The position numbers were made by a program, and so were the translations under genes. The notes beneath the pieces are model-generated. The model was not told where the DNA came from, ran no database searches, and saw nothing but the letters and a program-made list of their open reading frames with translations. Positions 25,384 to 34,201 of a stretch of DNA of 64,000 bases are shown here, in pieces (position 1 is the stretch's first letter; each line of letters starts with the position of its first letter). Source of the stretch: VAZQ01 sp035693615 (lineage in GTDB: Bacteria > Pseudomonadota > Alphaproteobacteria > Rhizobiales > Xanthobacteraceae); contig DASSGH010000159.1 of NCBI GenBank assembly GCA_035693615.1, positions 1-64,000 on the forward strand, read 5' to 3'.

Positions 25384-25497
25384 CCGCTTAGCCCAAATCT
25401 CAGCCTCTTCCGTGAAAGGAATCGCCAAAGGTTCGCGGAACATTGCTGGAACGATGGTCGCTCGTGACAAAACGCCTACCGGAAAAGAGCCGCGGCC

Positions 25498-25656
25498 AAG
25501 CTGCGAAGGTGGCGCGTCATCATCAATGCGAAACCGCGGCGACTACCTCGGCTCGGTGGCGCGCCCAATCGCGAGAAGGATGAGGCCCCGGCCGTAAAGC
25601 CATTTGACCTAGACCAGGACCGGCGCCGGCGGCTGCTGATCCGGGAGCGCGGCTAA
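25498..25656 (+). pseudogene. Decayed small rhizobial protein gene
   Basis: Three consecutive segments in shifting frames join into one small protein: KLRRWRVII, then (one extra base) MRNRGDYLGSV, then (one base missing) APNREKDEAPAVKPFDLDQD and RRRRLLIRERG followed by TAA at 25654. The composite resembles small proteins of about 60 residues in Bradyrhizobium of the form 'WRVxIxRNRGxYLGxVEAPD...AF.L...RRRLxVRE'. Two opposite single-base shifts leave both ends in one frame. I recognise the pattern from memory only, so confidence is moderate. The other bases from 25384 to 25790 show nothing further. Confidence 0.45.
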
Positions 25657-25790
25657 GCCGACCGTCGCTGCATAGGATCGCAAGTGCGCCTCCAGCGCGC
25701 CATTGAACCTTTTCCATTGCCAGCGCGACCAAATCAATCGAGAGCCTTTCCGGGCCACCCCGGCAAGGCGCGTGCTTCGGTTGGGCCATC

Positions 25791-26420
25791 ATGTCCGCTT
25801 CGGCCGCGCTCCCGCGCGACGATGTCGCAGCTAGTCGGCGTTCTGAACGCAACTCGAAGGAGCGTTCGAAAAGCCGACGGTTTCGCGTGCCTGCCTTGGC
25901 TAACGGCATCTTAGGACTACTCGTACTCCCTTTATTGTTCGTGTTTCTCTACGGACCAGACAAGTTCGTGGAGATCCTTTCGCCTGGTTATATGTGCAAT
26001 CAGTCCGCGCCTGAAGCTCTCAAGGCGGTGCGGAGGGATGCTGTAGGAATTCTTAGTTTTGGTGACTTTTATTCTACAAGCGCAATAAACTTGAATGTGC
26101 CAGCATCTCTGCTTCTCAGCATGGAGACTGCAACTAACCGGAAAGTCGGCAGGTTAACTTATTGCACTGGAATCGTGACTGTAGGCTCAGGCCCGGAATT
26201 TGAAGCAGCAGCAGAACAGGCCATCATCGACTACCTCAAGAATGAGGCAAAGGATCCAGCAAGATACAAACGTTTGGCGGAGCTGACACTTGCAGCATAC
26301 AGGAAAACAAGAGGCCAGTTGCCCCGTCAGGTACTCAAGGCTCAGTATAGCGTGCAAATTCTTGACAATGGAAATTGGTCTATCCAAGACGTATCCGTAA
26401 AGCCGCTGACAACAAGGTAA
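25791..26420 (+). CDS. Orphan hypothetical protein, AT-richer than neighbours
   Basis: 209 residues: basic, Ser/Arg-rich N-terminus, one membrane segment (about 37-53, ANGILGLLVLPLLFVFLYG), then a likely extracytoplasmic domain with two cysteines (MCNQSAPEAL and TYCTGIV) and a helical stretch near EQAIIDYLKNEAKDPARYKR. Base composition drops from about residue 35 on (codons such as AAT, ATA, TTT, ACA are frequent), unlike flanking genes. That plus its site beside a tRNA suggests recent acquisition. No family recognised. Start uncertain; the first 35 codons have the local high-GC composition and may be non-coding. Confidence 0.6.
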   Translation: MSASAALPRDDVAASRRSERNSKERSKSRRFRVPALANGILGLLVLPLLFVFLYGPDKFVEILSPGYMCNQSAPEALKAVRRDAVGILSFGDFYSTSAINLNVPASLLLSMETATNRKVGRLTYCTGIVTVGSGPEFEAAAEQAIIDYLKNEAKDPARYKRLAELTLAAYRKTRGQLPRQVLKAQYSVQILDNGNWSIQDVSVKPLTTR

Positions 26421-26575
26421 CCACGGCGCATATTGAGTCTCCTGAGCGTAGTGGTCTCTGCTCATGAGAGCTTCACTAGTCATTGCAATGAGGGACGCGT
26501 GCCGAATTGCACTCGTGCCGCGGCTGCACCGCACGCGCGATGTCGTGCCAAATGACCAAAATGAAATGCGGCGGG

Positions 26576-26944
26576 TTAAGGCCGGCGATAGTAACCGGAC
26601 GGTCCGTAATCGCTGTACGGTCCGGCGGAGCTGAACCCATAGGGTGCGGCATAGGTGCTGGTGTAGTAGCCGCAGGGTGAGGTCCAGCCGAAGCCATAAG
26701 GTACGTAGCCGCAGTCGGTATAGGGGTTATAGCCGTTTGCGGTTCCGTAAACCATGCCGCGATATGCCCGCCGGTGAGCCTTTCGCTTCACTCCTGCAGG
26801 GCGCGCAGTTGGCGGCCCTCCTGTTTGGGCCTGAGCGCTGTCAAGCGATAGCATCGCATTCTTTTGCGACCATTGCAGCGAGACGGGCGCCGCCGTCAAG
26901 ATTGCGGCGCCACCGATGATCCCAAGCATGCCGAGCTTCTTCAT
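26576..26944 (-). CDS. Small exported Tyr/Gly-rich protein
   Basis: 122 residues with a signal peptide (about 1-20 or 1-40, ending near SAQAQT). The mature protein is basic then rich in Tyr, Gly and Pro, with two cysteines in YTDCGYVPYGFGWTSPCGYY. Similar short secreted proteins with repeated Y-G-P are common in Bradyrhizobium. Probably a periplasmic or surface protein; function unknown. The gap upstream (26945-27089) has no gene. Confidence 0.7.
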   Translation of the reverse strand: MKKLGMLGIIGGAAILTAAPVSLQWSQKNAMLSLDSAQAQTGGPPTARPAGVKRKAHRRAYRGMVYGTANGYNPYTDCGYVPYGFGWTSPCGYYTSTYAAPYGFSSAGPYSDYGPSGYYRRP

Positions 26945-27089
26945 GATCGGTCTCCATCTTGATCATCGCGCCTTGTGGACACAACGCGAACCATTATTCG
27001 TTGCGTGCTCCCGCCACGATGTAGCTCAACCAAAACATAGAACTCGGGTCATCCCTTCGTAATCAATTCACTGTGACGCGCTTTGCCGA

Positions 27090-27356
27090 TTACTCTTTTT
27101 CGCCATGTCGGGCCATACAAGACCGATACAGCTGGATGTCGGTGTTACCCCAATAGTTTGTTGGATATCGTGCGGCCAAGCGGCTGCACTCTTGAAGGGC
27201 CGCCGCGCGTGCCCCACTGACTTGAACGTCAGCAGCCGCGCCAGCGATAGGAACTACGGTCAAACAAAGAGCCGTAATGAACGTTGCCAGCCAGACTCTT
27301 GTCGGGGCGTTCGCGAATGGCTTCGCAGCTGTGTGTCTCTCTGATTTCGGTGCCAT
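27090..27356 (-). CDS. Small exported protein with conserved Cys pair
   Basis: 88 residues. Signal segment VWLATFITALCLTVVPIAGAAA, cleavage near AAADV. The mature part ALQECSRLAARYPTNYWGNT and YRSCMARHGEKE has two cysteines about 29 residues apart and the pattern C-x2-L-x-x-x-Y...WGN...YR-x-C-M-A-x-H-G found in a family of small rhizobial secreted proteins. Function unknown. ACATGG-adjacent ribosome site (AGGAG near 27365 on the complementary strand) supports the start. Confidence 0.75.
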   Translation of the reverse strand: MAPKSERHTAAKPFANAPTRVWLATFITALCLTVVPIAGAAADVQVSGARAAALQECSRLAARYPTNYWGNTDIQLYRSCMARHGEKE

Positions 27357-27459
27357 GTTCTACTCCTGGCCTTCTGATCGGATATCTCGTGGCCAGGTTT
27401 AAGGAGCAGCCGACAGAGAGTCTGTGACCGCAATCACAAGTTGGTCGAATAGGAAGAAT

Positions 27460-27594
27460 CTATAGCGCGGAGCGAAAGCCTGTTTTGCCGCCGATGCCGA
27501 AGAAGCTGCCGCCTCGACGGGTCGGTCATGCCACGACTCGCACTGCTGAAATTGCCGCCGAATTTGTTCGCAGTGATGTTGCCGTAAGTGCGCG
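27460..27594 (-). pseudogene. Possible C-terminal fragment of an outer-membrane beta-barrel protein
   Basis: Reading leftward, TYGNITANKFGGNFSSAS in one frame is followed in another by GGSFFGIGGKTGFRSAL and a TAG at 27460-27462. Alternating Gly/aromatic residues and the ending are typical of the last strands of a beta-barrel protein. The fragment abuts the nitroreductase stop at 27595, so everything before it is missing. The frame change and lack of a start make it a relic if real. I could not identify the family. Confidence 0.3.
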
Positions 27595-28419
27595 CTACTC
27601 CAGGCAGAACCCTCTTCGCTTCACATAGGCGCCGAAATCCTCGCGCTCCGGCACGGCATAGTGACGGGCCTTCTCCTCGCTCCAACCGTACTCTTTCGCC
27701 TCGCCGAAGCGGGCGACGTTGCGTTGAGCGCGATACGGGAAGATGCCATTGCGCCGCTTGTCGTAGGCGCGCACCTTCTCGTCGGTCGCATCGGTGTAGC
27801 GGTCGCGATGCACGGTGAGACCGAGCGGCAGCCTCGCCGAGACAAACGCAGGCGTGGCCGGTATGCCGACCCCGAGACCCGCCACCGGGAACACATGGTC
27901 CGGTAGACCGAGCATCCCGCTCACCTCCTCGGCGTGATTGCGGATCACACTGATCGGGCAACAACCGAAGCCTGCGGCCTCTGCCGCCGCGACGAAGGCT
28001 TCGAGCGCGATGGCCGCATCGACCGTCGCGTTGAAGAAGGCGTCGAGATGGTCGTTGGCGAAGGCGTGACCCCGCCACGCGTGCAGCTGCCGCTGGCGCC
28101 GGTTGTTACCGAGAAAGACGAGAAGGTGCGGGCAACCGGGTATCCAGTCCTGATCCTTCAAGAGCGCATTGATGCGGGCGCGTATCGCGGAGTCCTCGAC
28201 GATGAGAATGTCCCGCTGCTGCAGGTCGCTCTTCGATGGAGATGATAGCGCCACGGCAGCGAGCGTATCGAGCATGGCCGCAGGCAGCGGCTCGGGCTTG
28301 AAGCGCCGCACGACGCCGCGACCGGCGAGGCGGCGAATGGCGTCGTTACTGGCAAGTAGCTCGGGAACGCCCCCGATATCTCCGAAGCGCAGATCGAGTA
28401 GCTCTTGCAGGGTGTTCAT
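27595..28419 (-). CDS. Nitroreductase family flavoprotein (NfsA/Frp-like)
   Basis: FMN-dependent NAD(P)H oxidoreductase of 274 residues. The core ALSSPSKSDLQQRDILIVED corresponds to the FMN-phosphate/PS-S-x-N/D-x-Q-x loop; FFNATVDAAIALEAFVAAAE and AAGFGCCPISVIRNHAEEV are the second FMN-binding region, and the tail DKRRNGIFPYRAQRNVARFG fits the large NfsA-like subgroup. The physiological substrate (quinones, nitroaromatics or flavins) cannot be told. ATG at 28419 was chosen because an upstream start would extend into unrelated sequence. It is divergent from the NUDIX gene at 28534. Confidence 0.88.
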   Translation of the reverse strand: MNTLQELLDLRFGDIGGVPELLASNDAIRRLAGRGVVRRFKPEPLPAAMLDTLAAVALSSPSKSDLQQRDILIVEDSAIRARINALLKDQDWIPGCPHLLVFLGNNRRQRQLHAWRGHAFANDHLDAFFNATVDAAIALEAFVAAAEAAGFGCCPISVIRNHAEEVSGMLGLPDHVFPVAGLGVGIPATPAFVSARLPLGLTVHRDRYTDATDEKVRAYDKRRNGIFPYRAQRNVARFGEAKEYGWSEEKARHYAVPEREDFGAYVKRRGFCLE

Positions 28420-28533
28420 GAAAGCTCGCCTTCCATTGTGCCGTCGCGCGCGGCAAGACGTCGGTGCCCCGGCAGCGCGGACCAGTTTACGCCCTCTGCG
28501 CACGCTTGACGGCGTGCCGGGCATGACGGACCA

Positions 28534-29274
28534 ATGAGCGTTAACTTCTCATCGAGGCATGTCATCACCACCGCCATGATCGAAACGCGACGTATCAGGC
28601 GGCTCGAGCTTGCGTTTGCGCCGCGGCCGTGGCCGTTCGCCGATGAACACCGCGCCGATATCACCCGTTACTTCGAGGAGCTGCAACGGGCGAAGCCCGC
28701 GTTGTGGAACGGGCGGATGCTGCTCCTTCACCATCACGCGGTCGAGGGAGATGTGTTCCGCGGCGGTTATCTTGACACCGACTACGCGAGCTTCGTCGCC
28801 TGGCGCGACTGGGGGTTTCCCGATGCAAGCATGACGCATTGCGTTGCGCTCGGCGCGCTGCGCGCATCCGACGGCGGTTTTCTCCTCGGAGTCATGAACG
28901 CGCATACGCTCAACGCCGGCAAAGTCTATTTTCCCGCCGGCGTCCCCGATCCGAACGACATCGTCGACGGCATGGTCGATCTCGACGGCAGCGTGCGGCG
29001 GGAGGTGGCGGAGGAGACTGGACTCGATGGCGATGCTTACACCGTCGAGCCGGTCTGGTACAGCGTGTTTGCCAGGTCGGCCATTGCGCATTTCAAGCTG
29101 CTGCAGGCAAGCGAGACCGCGCCGATCCTGCGTGAACGCATCCGCGCGTATCTTGCCCGCGAGGCGTATCCTGAGCTCGCCGACATCCGCATCGTGCGGG
29201 GTCCCGAGGATTTGGACCCGATGATGCCGATCAGCGTCTCGACGTTTCTCAGGTATGTCTGGAGCCGCTCGTAA
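28534..29274 (+). CDS. NUDIX hydrolase (longer rhizobial type)
   Basis: 246 residues. The Nudix motif appears as FPAGVPDPNDIVDGMVDLDG followed by REVAEETGLDGD, in which the REUXEEXGU half is intact and the first Glu is replaced by an Asp-rich insert, as in a subclass of alphaproteobacterial proteins. N-terminal about 100 residues (PRPWPFADEHRADITRYFEE, GRMLLLHHHAVEG) are conserved in that subclass. A second ATG at 28576 (MIETRRIRRLE) is a likely alternative start. It is convergent with the ECF sigma gene with a single base between the stop codons. Confidence 0.87.
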   Translation: MSVNFSSRHVITTAMIETRRIRRLELAFAPRPWPFADEHRADITRYFEELQRAKPALWNGRMLLLHHHAVEGDVFRGGYLDTDYASFVAWRDWGFPDASMTHCVALGALRASDGGFLLGVMNAHTLNAGKVYFPAGVPDPNDIVDGMVDLDGSVRREVAEETGLDGDAYTVEPVWYSVFARSAIAHFKLLQASETAPILRERIRAYLAREAYPELADIRIVRGPEDLDPMMPISVSTFLRYVWSRS

Positions 29275-29275
29275 G

Positions 29276-29902
29276 TCAGTAACTGGTGGGCGCCGCTGTC
29301 GCGGCGACCAGCTGCGCGAGCCGCTTGCGTGCGTAGAAAGTGCGCGATTTTACCGTCGCCTCGTTGATGCCGACGATCTCGGCAATCTCCTTGATCGATT
29401 TGCCATGGTAATAGGTGAGGTCGATCACTTCGCCGTGCTCCGGCGATAGCCGAGCCAAGGAACGACGCAGCAGCTGATCGCGGTCTTTCTTCTCGAGAAG
29501 AAGCTCGGGATTGTCGGCGGAATCCGCCACGGTCCACGCAAGCTCCTCGTCCAGTTCGACCGCTTGTTCGACCTGCGTTCGGCGGCGCGCCGACAACGCT
29601 TTGTGCCGCGCGATGGCCAACAGCCAGGTCGAAACCGAAGAGCGGCCTTCGAACGAACGAGCGTTGCGCCAGACGTCGAAGAACACGTCGCTCAGGAGAT
29701 CCTCGGCCAACCCCTCATCGCCCACAAGGCGAACGAGCCAGCGATAGATCGCGATCCGATGCCGGGCAAACAGCATGCGCATGGCACGCTGATCGGCATT
29801 GGCGATCCGTCTGATCAACACGTCATCCGAGAGAGCCTCGGCCGCCGCTGCCCGTCCTGGCGAAGCGGTGGGCCACCCCGTGCGGGAGCAGGCCGTCGTC
29901 AT
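29276..29902 (-). CDS. ECF-type sigma-70 family RNA polymerase sigma factor (no adjacent anti-sigma)
   Basis: 208 residues. Region 2 includes LLSDVFFDVWRNARSFEGRS and STWLLAIARHKALSARRR; region 4 includes LSPEHGEVIDLTYYHGKSIK and EIAEIVGINEATVKSRTFYARKRL, the helix-turn-helix. The acidic linker VELDEELAWTVADSADNPELL between them is usual. No anti-sigma gene lies on either side: upstream is 394 bases of non-coding DNA, downstream a convergent NUDIX gene. Its regulator must be elsewhere or it acts by transcriptional control. The target promoters are unknown. Confidence 0.92.
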   Translation of the reverse strand: MTTACSRTGWPTASPGRAAAAEALSDDVLIRRIANADQRAMRMLFARHRIAIYRWLVRLVGDEGLAEDLLSDVFFDVWRNARSFEGRSSVSTWLLAIARHKALSARRRTQVEQAVELDEELAWTVADSADNPELLLEKKDRDQLLRRSLARLSPEHGEVIDLTYYHGKSIKEIAEIVGINEATVKSRTFYARKRLAQLVAATAAPTSY

Positions 29903-30296
29903 TGCGATCCCCTATCATCACGTGCCGCCCAACAAACACGCGCAGCAAAGGGTTTCGGCCCGCGGCCGATGGTTTGGCTGTGGTGTTATCCCCGAGCGGA
30001 TAGCCGGTATGGTAAACCGAAATGGTTAAGAGCGGCTAAACGCGGCTCATGGGACGGCGGATCCTATCTCCGCCTCACGGTGAGGAGCGCGCATGCCGAG
30101 GCGCCACCGCCCCGTCGCCTGCGGCGTCCGCGCGTCTCGAAAAATCAGGGGCGAAGGTGGGTTCCACCGGTGTTTTCAGGCCCGAGCGCCCGCGACGGGT
30201 GCCCTTGTGGGAGGCCGCCGATGCCGCGTAACTTGCCGCCAAAGGTGCAACGAGCAGGATCGTTCGCCGACAAGAAGCTGACAGGAGAGGAACGTC
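29903..30296. other. Intergenic stretch holding a probable repeat relic
   Basis: No credible gene. From 30072 to 30150, CTCACGGTGAGGAGCGCGC and, about 40 bases on, GCGCGTCTCGAAAAATCAGG recall a widespread Rhizobiales extragenic repeat whose arms read CTCATGGTGAGGAGCGCG and GCGTCTCGAACCATGAG; here the arms have diverged. The last 20 bases carry the GGAGAGG ribosome site of the next gene. Confidence 0.4.
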
Positions 30297-31277
30297 ATGA
30301 TGCCGAGCGTTAACGTTGCCCGTCTTTTCGCCGTCTCCCTCGCCGCTCTCTCCTGGACAGGAATCGGTAGCGCCTCCGCGCTCGATTACCCGACCCGGCC
30401 CGTGCGCTGGATCGTTCCCTATACCCCCGGCGGCGCCACGGACATCACGGCTCGGATCGTGGCCCAATGGCTCTCGGAGCGACTGGGTCAGCAGGTCTTC
30501 ATCGAAAACAAGCCCGGCGGCGGCAACAATATCGGTACCGAGGCGGCGCTCCATTCGCCCGCGGACGGCTACACGCTGCTCCTGGTCAACCCGGCGAATG
30601 CGATCAACACCACGCTCTATCCCAAGCTCGGCTTCAACTTCCTGCGCGATAGCGCGCCGGTTGCGGGCATCATGCGCGTGCCGAACGTCATGGAGGTCAA
30701 TCCGGAGGTGCCGGCCAAAACGGTTGCCGAGTTCATCGCCTATGCCAAGGCCAATCCGGGCAAGATCAATTGGGCGACCTCGGGCAATGGCACCTCGGTC
30801 CATCTCTCTGGCGAGCTGTTCAAGCTGATGACCGGCGTCGAGCTCACCCATATCCCCTACAAAGGGTCGGCGCCGGCGCTCACCGACCTCCTCGCCGGCA
30901 CTGTCCAGGTGATTTTCGACAATATGCCGCCCTCGTTGCCGCATATCCGCGCCGGCAAGCTGCGGGCGTTGGCGGTGACGACGGCGACCCGCTCGGAGGC
31001 GCTGCCCGAGGTGCCGACCGTGGCGGAGACCGTGCCGGGATACGAGGCGAGCGCCTTCTTTGGGATGGCCGTGCCGAAGGGAACTCCGCCGGAAATCGTC
31101 GACAAGCTCAACAAGGAGGTCAACGCCGCGCTCGCCGATCCGAACATCAAAGCGCGCCTGGCGGATCTCGGCGGCATCCTAATTCCCGGAAGCCCCGCCG
31201 ATTTCGGTAAAGTCGTCGCCGACGAAACCGAGAAATGGGCCAAAGTGATCAAAGCCGGCAACGTCGCGTTGGAATAG
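30297..31277 (+). CDS. Bug family solute-binding protein (tripartite tricarboxylate transporter type)
   Basis: Periplasmic binding protein of 326 residues, signal peptide cleaved near SASA. Family blocks: YPTRPVRWIVPYTPGGATDI, NKPGGGNNIGTEAALHSPAD, INWATSGNGTSVHL, THIPYKGSAPALTDLLAG and the late LPEVPTVAETVPGYEASAF. Ligands are usually carboxylates or aromatic acids bound through two water molecules. The membrane partners TctA/TctB are absent from the window, as is frequent for Bug proteins. It leads a rightward run of enzyme genes, 32 bases ahead of the IlvD/Edd dehydratase, so its ligand is probably the substrate of that pathway. Confidence 0.92.
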   Translation: MMPSVNVARLFAVSLAALSWTGIGSASALDYPTRPVRWIVPYTPGGATDITARIVAQWLSERLGQQVFIENKPGGGNNIGTEAALHSPADGYTLLLVNPANAINTTLYPKLGFNFLRDSAPVAGIMRVPNVMEVNPEVPAKTVAEFIAYAKANPGKINWATSGNGTSVHLSGELFKLMTGVELTHIPYKGSAPALTDLLAGTVQVIFDNMPPSLPHIRAGKLRALAVTTATRSEALPEVPTVAETVPGYEASAFFGMAVPKGTPPEIVDKLNKEVNAALADPNIKARLADLGGILIPGSPADFGKVVADETEKWAKVIKAGNVALE

Positions 31278-31309
31278 GTCAAAGGGCGGCCCCACTCCGG
31301 ATCGTCGTT

Positions 31310-33034
31310 ATGAGCCGCAAACGACCCGAAGATTTGCGCAGCCATCGCTGGCTCGGCGTCAACGACCTGCGCGCGTTCGGGCACCGTTCGCGCCTGCGCC
31401 AGTTCGGCTACGACGCGGCCGACTGGGCCGGCCGGCCCGTCATCGGCATCATCAACACCTGGAGCGAGATCAACGCCTGCCACGCGCACCTGCGCGCGCG
31501 GGCGGAGGACGTCAAGCGCGGCGTGCTGCAGGCCGGCGGCTTTCCTATCGAGCTGCCGGCGATGTCGCTGGCGGAGCCGTTCGTCAAGCCTTCGACCATG
31601 CTCTACCGCAATTTCCTCGCCATGGAGGCGGAAGAGCTGCTGCGGAGCCATCCCCTCGATGGCGCGGTGCTGCTTGGCGGCTGCGACAAGACCACGCCCG
31701 GTCTGATCATGGGTGCCATCAGCATGGGCATACCGGCGGTCTACGTGCCGGCCGGCCCGATGCTGCGCGGCAATTGGCGCGGTGAGTATCTCGGCTCGGG
31801 CTCCGACGTGTGGAAATACTGGACCGAGAAGCGCGCCGGTCGCATCAGCGAAGAGCAGTGGAGCGAGATGGAGAGCGGCATCGCCCGCTCGTTCGGCACC
31901 TGCATGGTCATGGGCACGGCAGCGACCATGATGGCGATCGCGGAAGCGCTCGGGCTGACGCTACCCGGCGCCTCCTCGATCCCGGCGGCCGATTCGGGCC
32001 ATCCGCGCATGTGCGCCTTAGCCGGCCGCCGCATCGTCGACATGGTGTGGGAGGACCTCGCCGTCGAGCGCATCCTCACTCCCGCCGCCTTCGACAACGC
32101 CATCAAGGTGCACATGGCGATGGGCGGCTCGACGAATGCCATCATTCATGTGATCGCGATGGCACGCCGGGCAGGCGTTCCGCTCGACATTGAGCGCTTC
32201 GATCGAATTTCGCGGGAGATCCCCGTTCTCGCCAATGTCCGGCCGTCGGGAAAATACCTGATGGAGGATTTCTTCTATGCCGGCGGATTGCGTGCGCTGA
32301 TGTTGGAACTCAAGGACCGGCTCGATCTCTCCGTTCTGACGGTGACCGGGAAGACGCTCGGCGAGAACATCGCCGGCGCGGAAGTCTATCTGCGCGACGT
32401 CATCCATCCGCTCGCCGATCCGATATATCCGCAGGGCGCAACGGCCGTGCTGACCGGCAATCTCGCCCCGCGCGGCTGCGTGATGAAGCCAGCGGCGGCG
32501 GATCAACGCTTCCTCAAGCATCGCGGGCCCGCGCTCGCGTTCGAGGATTACAATCACATGGCGCGCGAGAGCGAGCGCGATGATCTCGCGGTTACGGCCG
32601 ACCACGTCCTCGTACTCAAGAACGCTGGGCCCAAGGGCGGGCCCGGCATGCCGGAATGGGGCATGCTCCCGATTCCGAAAAAACTCGTGCAAGCAGGGGT
32701 ACGCGACATGGTGCGCATCTCGGACGGACGCATGAGCGGGACGAGCTACGGCGCCTGCATCCTGCATGTTTCGCCGGAGAGCTTCGTCGGCGGGCCCCTG
32801 GCGTTCGTAGAGACCGGCGACCTCATCGAGGTGGACGTGTCGGCGCGTCGCATCCATTTGCACGTCGGCGAGGAAGAGCTCAACCGCCGCCGCGCGGCAT
32901 GGAAGCAGCCTGCGCCGCGCTACGTGCGCGGCTACGGCGCGATGTTCTCCGCCCATATCGGTCAGGCCGACGAAGGCTGCGATTTCGATTTCCTCGTCGG
33001 CAGGGGCCAGATTCCCGAGCCGGAAATCCACTGA
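31310..33034 (+). CDS. IlvD/Edd family dehydratase, sugar-acid type
   Basis: Iron-sulphur dehydratase removing water from a 2,3-dihydroxy (aldonic) acid. 574 residues. The three likely cluster cysteines are Cys57 (INACH), Cys125 (GGCDKTTPG) and Cys198 (SFGTCMVMG), spaced 68 and 73 residues as in the pentonate dehydratases of the family. MGGSTNAIIHVIAMARRAG, NLAPRGCVMKP and ISDGRMSGTSYGACILHVSPES complete the fold. Compared with true IlvD, ADWAGRPVIGIINTWSEINAC and RGNWRGEYLGSGSDVWKYW suggest L-arabinonate/D-xylonate-like substrates. Dihydroxy-acid dehydratase activity cannot be excluded. ATG at 31310 was chosen. Part of the 30.3-36.1 kb cluster. Confidence 0.92.
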   Translation: MSRKRPEDLRSHRWLGVNDLRAFGHRSRLRQFGYDAADWAGRPVIGIINTWSEINACHAHLRARAEDVKRGVLQAGGFPIELPAMSLAEPFVKPSTMLYRNFLAMEAEELLRSHPLDGAVLLGGCDKTTPGLIMGAISMGIPAVYVPAGPMLRGNWRGEYLGSGSDVWKYWTEKRAGRISEEQWSEMESGIARSFGTCMVMGTAATMMAIAEALGLTLPGASSIPAADSGHPRMCALAGRRIVDMVWEDLAVERILTPAAFDNAIKVHMAMGGSTNAIIHVIAMARRAGVPLDIERFDRISREIPVLANVRPSGKYLMEDFFYAGGLRALMLELKDRLDLSVLTVTGKTLGENIAGAEVYLRDVIHPLADPIYPQGATAVLTGNLAPRGCVMKPAAADQRFLKHRGPALAFEDYNHMARESERDDLAVTADHVLVLKNAGPKGGPGMPEWGMLPIPKKLVQAGVRDMVRISDGRMSGTSYGACILHVSPESFVGGPLAFVETGDLIEVDVSARRIHLHVGEEELNRRRAAWKQPAPRYVRGYGAMFSAHIGQADEGCDFDFLVGRGQIPEPEIH

Positions 33035-33060
33035 CCCCCTCTCGGCGCCCCGAGGCCGCA

Positions 33061-34104
33061 ATGAAGATCGGACTCTTCGACCACGTGGAGCACGGCAACC
33101 GGCCGCTTGCGACCTTATTCGACGAGCGTCTCGCCTTCGCCAAGGCGGCCGATGACGCCGGCATCTACTGCCTACACGTGGCGGAGCATCACGCGACGCC
33201 CCTCAATATGGTGCCGGTGCCCGGCGTCTATCTCGGCGCGCTGGCGCGCACCACGACACGCATGCGGCTTGGTCCGCTGGTTTACCTCCTCCCGCTCTAC
33301 TCGCCGCTGCGCTTGATCGAGGAGATTTGCATTCTCGACCATCTTAGCCACGGCCGCATGGAGGTGGGGATCGGCCGCGGCGTATCGCCGTTCGAGCTCA
33401 AGTATCACAAGATCGATCACGAGGAATCACGCGCGATCTTCATCGACGCGTTCAATTGCATCAGCGCGGGCTTGACCACGGACGCGCTCAGCTACTCGGG
33501 CAAGTATTACCAGTTCGAAGACGTGCCGATTGCATTGCGGCCGCTGCAGAAGCCGCATCCCCCGTTCTGGTACGGCTCGTCCAACACCACCGGGGCCGCC
33601 TGGGCGGGCGAGCACGGCATGCACTTCTTGAGTCTCGGGCCGACGCCGTTCGCCAAGGCCAACATCGCCGCCTTCAGGGACGCATTGGCAAAGCGCGGCG
33701 GCCCGGCCCAGCCCAAGAACGAATTTCCCGGCGGCACGGCGATCGGCGTGCTGCGCCACATCTTCGTGGCCGAAACCGACACGGAGGCGAAGCGTTTCGG
33801 CAAGCCAGCGATGGAGCTGCATCTGGCGCATTTGAATTGGCTGCGCGACAGGCACGGCGTCACCGGCTTGGCCTCGCGGCTCAATGTGCCGCGCGGCGCA
33901 ACATTCGAGGATTGCTTGGCCGACGGATCGGCGATCGCCGGGACGCCGCAGCGCGTGCGTGAGGAGATCGAACGGCAGGTGGACGAGCTCGGGGTGAACT
34001 ACCTGCTTAGCTACCTATTTCTGGGCGCCATGACGCTCGAGGAGGCGCTGCGCTCGCTCGCTTTGTTTTCGCGCGAAGTGATACCTCGCCTCGCGCAGCT
34101 CTGA
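33061..34104 (+). CDS. LLM class flavin-dependent monooxygenase (luciferase-like)
   Basis: 347-residue TIM-barrel flavoprotein using reduced FMN and oxygen. Typical segments: MKIGLFDHVEHGNRPLATLF, FAKAADDAGIYCLHVAEHHA, RMRLGPLVYLLPLYSPLRLI with IEEICILDHLSHGRMEVGIG, and PFWYGSSNTTGAAWAGEHG. Class members act as alkanal, alkane-sulphonate or terpene-type monooxygenases. Start at 33061, 26 bases after the IlvD/Edd gene. In this cluster it may hydroxylate or cleave an intermediate that the following extradiol dioxygenase then opens; that is inference. Confidence 0.92.
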   Translation: MKIGLFDHVEHGNRPLATLFDERLAFAKAADDAGIYCLHVAEHHATPLNMVPVPGVYLGALARTTTRMRLGPLVYLLPLYSPLRLIEEICILDHLSHGRMEVGIGRGVSPFELKYHKIDHEESRAIFIDAFNCISAGLTTDALSYSGKYYQFEDVPIALRPLQKPHPPFWYGSSNTTGAAWAGEHGMHFLSLGPTPFAKANIAAFRDALAKRGGPAQPKNEFPGGTAIGVLRHIFVAETDTEAKRFGKPAMELHLAHLNWLRDRHGVTGLASRLNVPRGATFEDCLADGSAIAGTPQRVREEIERQVDELGVNYLLSYLFLGAMTLEEALRSLALFSREVIPRLAQL

Positions 34105-34201
34105 TAGGCGTTTCCCTCAACGCTGCGCCTGTGACCGCTCTGGCCCTTTGGACCGGACTGTGCGAAATTCCCCACCGATCGACGGCAAGAGGTCACAACC
34201 C

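Noticed and set aside
25250..25384. N-terminal extension of the tsaC frame reading GFEPATPSSRTR...
   Set aside because: It is the antisense translation of the tRNA-Pro gene, a well-known artefact; the real start is at 25249.
25437..25470. Two GGAAC motifs downstream of tRNA-Pro
   Set aside because: Neither has CGTT at 16-17 bases.
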